Shown piece by piece: positions 7,372 to 13,829 of a stretch of DNA of 17,264 bases; positions within the stretch are counted from its first letter, which is position 1, and every line of letters starts with the position of its first letter. The notes beneath the pieces are model-generated. The model searched no databases. It had not been told where the DNA came from and saw nothing but the letters and a program-made list of their open reading frames with translations. Origin of the DNA: JBBSDV01 sp038240335 (lineage in GTDB: Bacteria; Chloroflexota; Dehalococcoidia; DSTF01; JACRBR01); NCBI GenBank assembly GCA_038240335.1, contig JBBSDV010000048.1, positions 1 to 17,264 of the forward strand. The letters run 5' to 3'. A program made the translations under genes and the position numbers.

Positions 7372-8187
7372 ATGTTGCACACCACAGACGGTCATGAAGA
7401 GCTCGTTCGCCGCCTCCGGCCGGAGGACGTGGTGCCGTGGTTCGAATCACTCGGCAGACTCGACGACGCCGGCGGCAGGCTGTTCGCCAGCTGGCTGGCC
7501 CAGCAGGCCGAGCCCGACGCGGAGCGCGCCCGTCTCGATCTGGAAGCGCGACTCCAGGTTCTAACTGTGCTCGCGACACGTGCCGACGCCCCCCGGCGCT
7601 CCGATCGTGGCCTGAGGCAAAGCGTGCTCGGCTCCGGACTCGTGCGCGACTTGATCCGCGCGGGCGACATGACCATTCGGCCGTACGATGGGGCGCTCGT
7701 GAAAGTGGATTCCGTGGACCTACGGCTCGGCGCGACGGTGTGGAAGCAGCGCCCGACTATCGCGCCGCTCCGTGCGGCGGCGATCAGTCATGAGGACTTC
7801 TGCCGGATGCATCGAGCGATGAACATTTCCGACAGTAGCCCGCTCGTGCTCGCTCCGAATGCCTTTGTCGATGCGTTGACGCTCGAGTCCGTAACGCTAC
7901 CTGCCGGCTTCGCCGCGCGAGTGGAAAACGTAAGCAGTCGGGCCCGTCTGGGTGTTCTTGTCGTCCTTGCTCAACACATCCACGCCGGACACGAGGGGCC
8001 GATCGTCCTCGAGGTTAAGAACTTGGGCGAGTTCACGCTGGTGTTCGAACCCGGCGACGTCATCGCACAACTGGTGCTCGAACGCGTCGACGGCGCCGGT
8101 GAGGCGTACGGAGAGAATACAGTCCCGTACGGCAACAACGAGAGGAGCATCGACGGGAACAACGGACGTTGTAGGAGGACGGCATGA
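7372..8187 (+). CDS. dCTP deaminase / dUTPase-fold protein with N-terminal extension (271 aa)
   Basis: Residues about 88-240 align by eye with bacterial dCTP deaminase (dCTP to dUTP + NH3). LIRAGDMTIRPYDGALV and DSVDLRLG match its N-terminal segment. LESVTLPAGFAARVENVSSR followed by ARLG matches the active-site loop (Ser188 and Arg192 in the positions of the conserved Ser and Arg). GPIVLEVKN supplies the catalytic-type Glu214. The usual HRIDPGWSG is HIHAGHEG here and the C-terminal tail is unusual, so deamination is likely but not certain; a dUTPase or nucleotide-binding role is possible. The first 85 residues are an Asp/Glu/Arg-rich helical extension absent from standard enzymes. AGGAG lies 6 nt upstream of the ATG. 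It is the first gene after the structured RNA and is coupled (ATGA) to the DUF932 gene. Confidence 0.72.
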   Translation: MLHTTDGHEELVRRLRPEDVVPWFESLGRLDDAGGRLFASWLAQQAEPDAERARLDLEARLQVLTVLATRADAPRRSDRGLRQSVLGSGLVRDLIRAGDMTIRPYDGALVKVDSVDLRLGATVWKQRPTIAPLRAAAISHEDFCRMHRAMNISDSSPLVLAPNAFVDALTLESVTLPAGFAARVENVSSRARLGVLVVLAQHIHAGHEGPIVLEVKNLGEFTLVFEPGDVIAQLVLERVDGAGEAYGENTVPYGNNERSIDGNNGRCRRTA

Positions 8188-9332
8188 CGGTTGCCAGTGT
8201 CGGCGAGCGCATCAGCACGATTCCGGAACTTTTCGCTCCAGAGCTTTCGATGGCGACAGACAATTTCGATCATGCGCGCGATGCCTGCGAGCGTGACTTT
8301 GACTATCGCCGACTGGAGATCACGCTGGATCGACTTTCTTTGGATGAGGAGTTCCGCGTGAGCGTTGATGGCGGGAAGTACATCCTAACCGAGAAGGCAT
8401 TTGACGACATCGGTGCGATCCTCGATGTGCCCCCGAGATTTGCGCGGGAGATTACCCGCGAGTTGTTCACGATCATCGTCGACCGGCTCGGCCAACTCCA
8501 CCAGCAAGCCGTCGTGCTCGTCGTGCGCGACGGCATCATCGTCGCTGTCGTGGACCCGGCGAAGTGGTCCGGCAACAGCAGGAACGCACGACCGCACTAC
8601 GAGCCTGTGAGCAACCTCGAGTTGCTGTCGTTGATCGAAAACGTCTGGAGTACGCCAGGAGGGCGGCTGCGGATCAACGTCTCGGACGCAGGACTGGCTA
8701 TCGAAGTTGTCGACCCGAACATCACCATCGAGCCGAAGGTCGGCGACGTGATCAACGTGGGAGCCGTCGTCACGGGCAGCGAAACGGGTGGGCCGGCGCC
8801 CCTGGCGCGCGGTTACACACTGCGTCTCGTTTGTTCGAACGGGGCTGCTATTCCCAGCTACTTTGGAACCGCGCGCTTCAGTACTGATTGGCGGGTGCGG
8901 CATGATCGCCGGCTCGAGGTATTCGGTCGGGTCGTTGAGCACTTCTCGGTGAACATGGAGCTCGTTCGTCAGGCCTACCAGGGCGTCGTCGACGGCGAAC
9001 TCAACGACCAGAGTTTCTGGGCGTTCCATCGCCAGGCGGCCTACGTCTTCCGCGGCGCAACCGGCGCCGAGACGACCGCGGACGCGATGTTTGGCGTGGA
9101 GGAGGCACGTCGCAAGCAACTCGTGGCGGCCGTGCGCAAACGCCAAGGTCTTCTCCGGCACGGGCGCAACGACGCCGTGTTGTTGCCCCAGCCCAGCGGC
9201 ATTCGTGCCTGGGACGCGTACAACGGGATCACGGCCGCGGCGCGCGATGAGACGTCCTATGCTCGTCGCGTTGCGTTAGAGCGTCTCGGTGGCGACTTGC
9301 TGAAGGAGTTTGCTCCAGAGCCAGCTGTGTAG
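8184..9332 (+). CDS. DUF932-type phage/plasmid protein (382 aa)
   Basis: The protein has the layout of DUF932 (phage/plasmid-like, TIGR03299-type) proteins. There is an N-terminal region with LTEKAFDDIGAILDVPPRFA, a middle beta-rich part, RGYTLRLVCSNGAAIP, which is the hallmark (V)RLVCSNG motif, and a helical C-terminus with WDAYNGITAAARDE resembling the conserved W-D-YN-T motif. These proteins are common on phages, plasmids and ICEs; their biochemical role is unknown to me. No TM or signal peptide is seen. The ATG overlaps the previous stop by 4 nt and follows GGAGG, so it is translationally coupled to the dCTP deaminase-like gene. It ends 7 nt before a hairpin. Confidence 0.75.
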   Translation: MTVASVGERISTIPELFAPELSMATDNFDHARDACERDFDYRRLEITLDRLSLDEEFRVSVDGGKYILTEKAFDDIGAILDVPPRFAREITRELFTIIVDRLGQLHQQAVVLVVRDGIIVAVVDPAKWSGNSRNARPHYEPVSNLELLSLIENVWSTPGGRLRINVSDAGLAIEVVDPNITIEPKVGDVINVGAVVTGSETGGPAPLARGYTLRLVCSNGAAIPSYFGTARFSTDWRVRHDRRLEVFGRVVEHFSVNMELVRQAYQGVVDGELNDQSFWAFHRQAAYVFRGATGAETTADAMFGVEEARRKQLVAAVRKRQGLLRHGRNDAVLLPQPSGIRAWDAYNGITAAARDETSYARRVALERLGGDLLKEFAPEPAV

Positions 9333-9338
9333 GTTCTG

Positions 9339-9365
9339 CGCAGACGGAAACGACGTCCGTTTGCG
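9339..9365 (+). terminator. Intercistronic stem-loop
   Basis: A 10-bp stem with one G-U pair (9339-9348 with 9356-9365) and a 7-nt loop lies 7 nt after the DUF932 stop codon. It lacks a T-tract, so it is more likely an mRNA-stabilising or partial-termination hairpin than a full terminator. It separates the nucleotide/DUF932 pair from the FHA-tubulin block. Confidence 0.4.
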
Positions 9366-9395
9366 GCGCGCCCGGGAAGTAACGAGAGGAGGCAG

Positions 9396-9536
9396 ATGAA
9401 CGATTGGCCGCCGCTCCGGCGGCCTCATTCGCCCAGGGGGCGGACGGCAGATGGCTACGGGCACCGCGTCAACAGTGCCCGCAGCCTGCGCGACGCCCTG
9501 GACTGGACCAGGGGCGACACTCAAGTTCGGTTATAG
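9396..9536 (+). CDS. Small hypothetical protein (46 aa)
   Basis: The ATG at 9396 is preceded by GAGAGGAGG with about 5-nt spacing, one of the best ribosome sites in the window. The product is basic and Arg/Pro-rich at its N-terminus (MNDWPPLRRPHSPRGR) and ends with a short polar helix containing LRDALDWTRG. No TM, Cys or known motif is seen. It lies between the hairpin and the signal-peptide protein, codirectional with both. The ribosome site supports it; no homologue is known to me. Confidence 0.5.
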   Translation: MNDWPPLRRPHSPRGRTADGYGHRVNSARSLRDALDWTRGDTQVRL

Positions 9537-9602
9537 CTCCAATCCAGCCCAGGGCGCAACTATCCGTCCTGGCTTTTCGCGTTGCTGGAAAGGAACAATC
9601 GA

Positions 9603-10070
9603 ATGCGCAAGGCACCTATCCTCGTCACGGTGATCATCGGCATCGCGTTGCTGACGTCCGTACTTGGCGTCGGCGATGCCGGCGCCCAACAAGCGGAACA
9701 CTGTCTCGGCAACGACGGCGGCTACACGGTCGCGGCCGGCGCTCAGTACGCCGATGCTGACGGTTCCTGGGTATGCGCGCCCGGGTCTGTGTCGGCATCC
9801 GCCGGTGGCTGGATGCGGCTGGAGGGAGCGACGTCCCCCGCCAACAACGCCACGCCGGTCACCGTCATCAATAGCCCGAACCCTATTAACAACCCCAGCG
9901 AGGACAACGGCGGCATCGGGGTCCCGGCATCGCTGTCGCTGCCGCTGTTGATCGCCGCCGTTGTCATCATCATCACCGCGCTTGTGGCGCTCGCGCTCGT
10001 TCGTCTGCGCTCCGGTCCCCGCCTGACCGGGACCGTGAAGTTGGAGGAGGTGCGCCGTGGCCAGCGTTGA
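9603..10070 (+). CDS. Signal-peptide, single-pass membrane protein (155 aa)
   Basis: The ATG at 9603 follows GGAAAGGA (9588-9593) with about 9-nt spacing; the upstream TTG is less likely. Residues 1-28 form a signal peptide (Lys/Arg, hydrophobic core, GDAGA before QQ). The extracellular part has two Cys (about 34 and 58, possibly a disulfide) in a small Gly/Trp domain (GGYTVAAGAQYADADGSWVC), followed by an Asn/Pro-rich linker. A strong TM helix lies at about 112-134 with a basic cytoplasmic tail. The predicted topology is outside to inside, so the tail could contact the cytoplasmic FHA and tubulin-like proteins encoded next. It overlaps the FHA gene by 14 nt. The family is not recognised. Confidence 0.72.
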   Translation: MRKAPILVTVIIGIALLTSVLGVGDAGAQQAEHCLGNDGGYTVAAGAQYADADGSWVCAPGSVSASAGGWMRLEGATSPANNATPVTVINSPNPINNPSEDNGGIGVPASLSLPLLIAAVVIIITALVALALVRLRSGPRLTGTVKLEEVRRGQR

Positions 10071-10368
10071 ACTTGGAACGTACGGCAGCCGGGCGACGAT
10101 CGGCACCAGGGGCGATATCCGGATCACCGGCGATGGCGTTCTGCCACGTCACGCCGAAATGTGGGCTGTATCGGACGGTTCCGTCTGGCTGCGGTCGACG
10201 GGCGGCGAGGTCTGGGTCGAGCGGCGCGGCCTCCGCGAACTTGTGGCACGCCCCATTCGCCTGGCCGACGGCGACGTGATTCTCGTCGGTGATCAGCGGC
10301 TCAAGTACGGCAACCTCAGCGCCAAGCGCCAGCCCGCGCGAGCGGGGAGGGCACCATGGATGCGATGA
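10057..10368 (+). CDS. FHA-domain protein (103 aa)
   Basis: The single domain fits the forkhead-associated fold. It has GTYGSRATIGTRGDIRITGD, a GR/IG-type entry strand pair, PRHAEM in place of the family's SxxHAxI, strands around VWLRSTGGEVWVERRG, and LADGDVILVGDQRLKYG, the L-DGD-I-(L/V)G hallmark. FHA domains bind phosphothreonine, or act as docking modules when the Ser/Arg positions vary, as the Pro at the Ser position suggests here. It starts at GTG 10057, preceded by GGAGGAGG at 10043-10050, inside the end of the preceding gene. It overlaps the tubulin-like gene by 13 nt, so the three are translationally coupled. No kinase gene is visible in the window. Confidence 0.75.
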   Translation: MASVELGTYGSRATIGTRGDIRITGDGVLPRHAEMWAVSDGSVWLRSTGGEVWVERRGLRELVARPIRLADGDVILVGDQRLKYGNLSAKRQPARAGRAPWMR

Positions 10369-11138
10369 CCCTGGATCCCATGATCCTCCAACGCTGGAAG
10401 TCCGACAAATCGCCGGGCCCCGTCGTCCGCGCCAAGACAATCATCATCGGCATCGGCGGCCTCGGCACACTCACGGCAACGTACGTGAGGGCGGCGGCGG
10501 GCGACGACCCCGGCGTCGCCTCTATCGGGTTCGACGTGATGAACCCTCCGCCCGCCGTCGTCACGCACAGCGACCATGGCGACACTATCACCACGCTCGA
10601 GCTGGGACGCGAGTACATCGTTCTCGGACGGGATCTTGACCCGCCGCACCTCAGTGCGGTCCTTCGCGAGCGGGCGGGCGGCGACGTCTTCCGCTGGCTG
10701 CTCGGCCGCCAGCCCGGCGGCCGGTTCATCAAGTCGGTCGAGATCGGCACCGAGGGCGAACGCTCGTACGGCTTCCTTGCGCTGCTCTGGTCGCAGCGCG
10801 AGGTCGAGGAGTTGCTCAAAAACGTGCTCAAACGGTTGAACGACGTCCGCATCCTTGACGGCGCCGGCGATACCGTCGCTGACACGCCAATCAACGTGGT
10901 CTTCGTCGGCAGCACGGCGGGCGGCGTCGGGTCGGCGATCGTGCTGCCGCTTTGCGGGCTGGTGAAGGAGGCGATGGACCGCCTCGGCATCGGCACCCAC
11001 CGATCTCTGTTCACCTACTTCGCCGTCGCTGCGGATGCGTTCGACGAAACCCCGCAGCAGCTCGCCAACAGTTACGAGACCCTGACCGATATCGCCATCG
11101 CGCAGAAGGAGGGTTTGACGATATGCAGCCGAATATAG
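10356..11138 (+). CDS. Bacterial tubulin-like protein (Tubulin_2 type), N-terminal half
   Basis: The 260-residue frame starts with KTIIIGIGGLGTLTATYVR (Rossmann-like first strand and glycine loop, residues about 28-46) and contains VVFVGSTAGGVGSAIVLP at about 183-200. This corresponds to the tubulin/FtsZ signature GGTGSG, with Val replacing the signature Thr. DAFDETPQQLANSYETL then matches the Asn-rich loop and helix that follow it. The large Tubulin_2 family (PF13809) has this order, but its proteins continue for several hundred residues. Here the frame stops at TAG 11136-11138, and the rest is in the -1 frame. GGGGAGG lies 5 nt before the ATG. GTP binding is plausible; hydrolysis is uncertain because of the Val. 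Confidence 0.72.
   Translation: MDAMTLDPMILQRWKSDKSPGPVVRAKTIIIGIGGLGTLTATYVRAAAGDDPGVASIGFDVMNPPPAVVTHSDHGDTITTLELGREYIVLGRDLDPPHLSAVLRERAGGDVFRWLLGRQPGGRFIKSVEIGTEGERSYGFLALLWSQREVEELLKNVLKRLNDVRILDGAGDTVADTPINVVFVGSTAGGVGSAIVLPLCGLVKEAMDRLGIGTHRSLFTYFAVAADAFDETPQQLANSYETLTDIAIAQKEGLTICSRI
11111..11117 (+). promoter_or_regulatory. Possible -1 frameshift site G_GGT_TTG
   Basis: In the frame of the upstream half, codons ggt and ttg preceded by g form X_XXY_YYZ, the canonical -1 slippery arrangement, 19 nt before its stop. A -1 shift here leads straight into the frame of the downstream half, giving one protein of about 840 residues. AAGGAGG (11106-11112) immediately upstream could act as a stimulatory Shine-Dalgarno or initiate the ATG at 11123. 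Which of these happens cannot be told from sequence alone. Confidence 0.4.
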
Positions 11139-12877
11139 ATGAACGCTACGGTGCGTCATTCGACGCCACGGTGTACTGCAGCACGATGCTCGAAAACGGA
11201 AAGACGGCCGGTAACGGCGTGCAGTTCGTGCCCTTGGTTGCGCAGGCGATCGAGGCGTACATCGGTTCCGGCACCGGCCGGGAAATGACGGCCGCCGCAA
11301 ACAATCATTTCCGTGTACTGACCACGACGGCGGAGAACGGCGAGCCCAACATGCTTGGCAGCGCCGGGCTGCTGCGTGCCGAATTCGACGGCCCGCGCGT
11401 CGCCCGTCTTCACGCCGCCGGGGAGGCGGCCGGCCTCACGGTGAAACGCTGGGGCGAGCTCGACGATGGCGTCGCGGCGGTGTCGCGGGAAGAGGCCGTG
11501 GCGCACGCGCACCACATGAGCGGCGACTACGAACTCATGACTTGGGGCCGCCGCCACGACGACGGAGCCGCGCTCGTAGCCGAGTTCGACAAGGAACTCG
11601 AATCGTCGTGGCGGCGCCGCGCTCCCAAGCGGCGTGACCTGCTCCCGAACATCCTCGAGGCGGAAGAAACCTACAAAATGCGCTTGCAGGCCGCGCTTCA
11701 GGCCGGCGCCGAGCGGTTTCACGCGGCGGTACAGGAGTATGTCGGGGCGACGAGCCAGCACGCGCACGGCTTCATCGACGCCCTTGGTCCGGTGGCGGCG
11801 AATTCGCTGACCGCCACCGCCGAGCGCCGCCTGACGGCCATCGGGGAAGCGCTCGTGCAGCAACGCGACGGCCTCCGCGAGGAGCTGGAGGCTTCCGAGA
11901 TCACGGCGATAGCCGCGTTCGAGGACCTCGAGGACGCCGTACAGCGCGGCGGCCTCACCCACGGCTACAAGAAGCAGCTCCGGACGTACATCGAATGCGT
12001 GACGCACCTGTACAAGGTGCGCTACGCATTCGACCTCACTGAGGCGGCCCTAGGCGAGCTCAATCTCGGCCAGAGCGACATCAAGCAGCTCTCGCTGTCG
12101 ATCGGGGAGCTGCGCCGGGCGCTGCGGGCTGTGGGCGACGCACTCCTCTCCGGCGTCGCCGCGCTCGAATCCCGACGTATGACCCCGGTTCAAGAGCTCG
12201 TCGAGCGCCCGATCCTGGGGCGTGACGATCTGCGGGCGCTCTACGCTTCCATCGCGGGCTGCGCTTGGGGGGATGTGCCGGACGAGGTCGATGCGCGCCT
12301 CCGACACCACCTGTCACCCGTGTCGCGCTGGCTCGGCGCAACCGAAGACGAGATCCGCGACGACATCGTCGGCGTCACGGTACCGGTATTCGAGCGGATC
12401 GCTGAGATGTCCGCCGATGACGCGTTGCGCTGGCAGTGCGAGCGCACGCATCTGGCGCCCGAGCCGGCGCTCCGGAACCTCATCGCGCTGGCGCCGGTGA
12501 TGTGCCGGTACGACCGCGCCCGGTTGCCGGACGCCGGAAGCCTTAACGATCGATCGTTCACGATGATCGGCGTGCCCGACCGGGACGCGTCGTTTCTGGC
12601 CGGCACACAGCAGGGCACGCTGGTGACGACGGGTGACCCGCGGCACATCGTGGTCCTGCAGCTCAAACTTGGATTCCCGCCGTCGGCCATCTGGGAGTTC
12701 GACCGCCACCGCGCGGCATTCGAGGAGGCGCGCCGTCTGAACGTCGTCGCGCAGGACATCTACCCCGGGTTCCCGCACGAGTTGAAGCGCCCGTGGGGTC
12801 ACGCGAACCGCAACGCCAACACCGACAAGCGCGGGCGCACCAAGAGCGCGCGCACAAACAAGCGGGGGAGGCGATGA
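11123..12877 (+). CDS. Tubulin-like protein, C-terminal half (584 aa if initiated separately)
   Basis: The product continues the tubulin-like fold. SFDATVYCSTMLENG matches the strand after the Asn loop and PNMLGSAGLLRAEF matches the later conserved F-(L/G)-S-G segment. A long helical region follows (about residues 170-360, rich in Ala, Glu, Arg and Leu, probably coiled coil), then a mixed C-terminal domain with FTMIGVPDRDASFLAG and HIVVLQLKLGFPPSAIW, and a very basic tail (KRGRTKSARTNKRGRR) suited to nucleic-acid or membrane contact. AAGGAGG 10 nt before the ATG allows independent initiation, overlapping the upstream half by 16 nt. Codon use is continuous with its neighbours. It could also be reached by -1 frameshifting, or the split may be a sequencing error. 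Confidence 0.72.
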   Translation: MQPNIDERYGASFDATVYCSTMLENGKTAGNGVQFVPLVAQAIEAYIGSGTGREMTAAANNHFRVLTTTAENGEPNMLGSAGLLRAEFDGPRVARLHAAGEAAGLTVKRWGELDDGVAAVSREEAVAHAHHMSGDYELMTWGRRHDDGAALVAEFDKELESSWRRRAPKRRDLLPNILEAEETYKMRLQAALQAGAERFHAAVQEYVGATSQHAHGFIDALGPVAANSLTATAERRLTAIGEALVQQRDGLREELEASEITAIAAFEDLEDAVQRGGLTHGYKKQLRTYIECVTHLYKVRYAFDLTEAALGELNLGQSDIKQLSLSIGELRRALRAVGDALLSGVAALESRRMTPVQELVERPILGRDDLRALYASIAGCAWGDVPDEVDARLRHHLSPVSRWLGATEDEIRDDIVGVTVPVFERIAEMSADDALRWQCERTHLAPEPALRNLIALAPVMCRYDRARLPDAGSLNDRSFTMIGVPDRDASFLAGTQQGTLVTTGDPRHIVVLQLKLGFPPSAIWEFDRHRAAFEEARRLNVVAQDIYPGFPHELKRPWGHANRNANTDKRGRTKSARTNKRGRR

Positions 12878-13332
12878 TGGCTGCGAGACAACTTCCGCCA
12901 TGGGTCGGACAGTCGCGCGGGACGGCGATTGGTAGTCTCGCCCTCCTCGATCCCGTGGTCGATGACGCAGGCGGCTCCTTTCTGGAGAAGCTCGGCGACC
13001 GGATGGTGAACGCCGTTGGCGAGGGCCCCGCCGCGGTGGTGGGGTTCCTGTTCATACTCAACGCGCTCGTGTCCCTCTCGATCGTCGGCGCGAGCATCTC
13101 TCCCGTCCTCGGCGCCCTGCTGGTGTTGATTGCCGCGTCGTGGATCGCGCTGTGCGGCGTAGCCGGATTCATGGTCCACACGCGCGCCGACGACGCGCCG
13201 CTGTGGGCGCGAGGACTGGTCGTCGCGCTGCTGATCATCGGCAAGATCACCGTCATCGTGATGATCGTCGTGACCGTCATCATCCTGCTCTACCTGGTGT
13301 TGGCGATCATGGCCGCAGGGAGTGACCGATGA
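12877..13332 (+). CDS. Three-TM hypothetical membrane protein (151 aa)
   Basis: The ATG at 12877 (or the adjacent 12874) follows GGGAGG and overlaps the tubulin C-terminal stop. The first 50 residues are soluble (PPWVGQSRGTAIGSLALLD, then GGSFLEKLGDRMVN). Three hydrophobic helices follow, at about 52-72, 77-99 and 117-146, the last very long and rich in Val and Ile (ITVIVMIVVTVIILLYLVLA). The family is not recognised. The coupling on both sides (1-4 nt overlaps) makes it part of the tubulin / HTH / ATPase operon, where it could supply the membrane anchor that the ATPase lacks. Confidence 0.75.
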   Translation: MAARQLPPWVGQSRGTAIGSLALLDPVVDDAGGSFLEKLGDRMVNAVGEGPAAVVGFLFILNALVSLSIVGASISPVLGALLVLIAASWIALCGVAGFMVHTRADDAPLWARGLVVALLIIGKITVIVMIVVTVIILLYLVLAIMAAGSDR

Positions 13333-13829
13333 TCAACGAGCCTCCATTCCCCGGAGTGCTACGGCGCGTCCTCGTTGCGTACGGGATCAGGCCGTACCGG
13401 CTCGCGCTCAACAGCAGGGTGAGCAACGTCACTATTTGCAAGATCATGAACTATGGCAAGTACCGCATCTGCGCGACGGAGGCGCAGGTGCTGCGGATGT
13501 TCGTCGGAGTCGTCTGCGACGAAAAGCGCCGGTGGGAGATCCTCGACCTCGTCGAACAAAATGACACGGTGTTCTTCGCGAAGCTGGCAAAGATCGTGGA
13601 TCCGAAGACGATGACGTGCGAGCGTCTGGCCATCCTCGCCAACGTGGGCGAGAAGCGCCTGCAGGAAGCCAGGGCCGGCCGGCGCCCGCTCTCGGACGCA
13701 CTGAAGCTGCGCCTTGTGATCGAGGCCCGCTGCGCAAGCATGGAGATCGACCTCGCGAACGTGCTGTTGCAGGCGGGCGGCTTCTACATCATGCGCGGCG
13801 GCGCGGAAGGAAAGGAGGCGGCGGCGTGA
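13329..13829 (+). CDS. Putative double helix-turn-helix DNA-binding protein (166 aa)
   Basis: Two regions look like XRE/Cro-type HTH units. The first is at about residues 16-58: LALNSRVSNVTICKIMNYGK, where the sequence V-S-VT-KI-NYGKYR mimics the recognition helix. The second is at about 94-132: CERLAILANVGEKRLQEARA followed by GRRPLSDALKLRLVI. Between them is an acidic helical linker. A tandem HTH could bind repeated operators or centromere-like DNA; this is inference. The ATG overlaps the preceding stop (ATGA) and follows CAGGGAG with 6-nt spacing. It overlaps the ATPase start by 4 nt (GTGA). It is encoded three genes after the FHA gene and two after the tubulin-like halves, so it is a candidate adaptor between DNA and the tubulin-like filament. 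Confidence 0.6.
   Translation: MINEPPFPGVLRRVLVAYGIRPYRLALNSRVSNVTICKIMNYGKYRICATEAQVLRMFVGVVCDEKRRWEILDLVEQNDTVFFAKLAKIVDPKTMTCERLAILANVGEKRLQEARAGRRPLSDALKLRLVIEARCASMEIDLANVLLQAGGFYIMRGGAEGKEAAA

Noticed and set aside
7430..7460. tRNA T-loop-like string GGTTCGAATC
   Set aside because: It lies in frame inside the well-supported dCTP deaminase-like gene (VPWFESLG). No acceptor, D or anticodon arms fit around it.
10952..11122. Upstream extension of the tubulin C-terminal frame
   Set aside because: It runs antiregister through the N-terminal half and reads as Arg/His-rich nonsense. Family similarity begins only after 11123.
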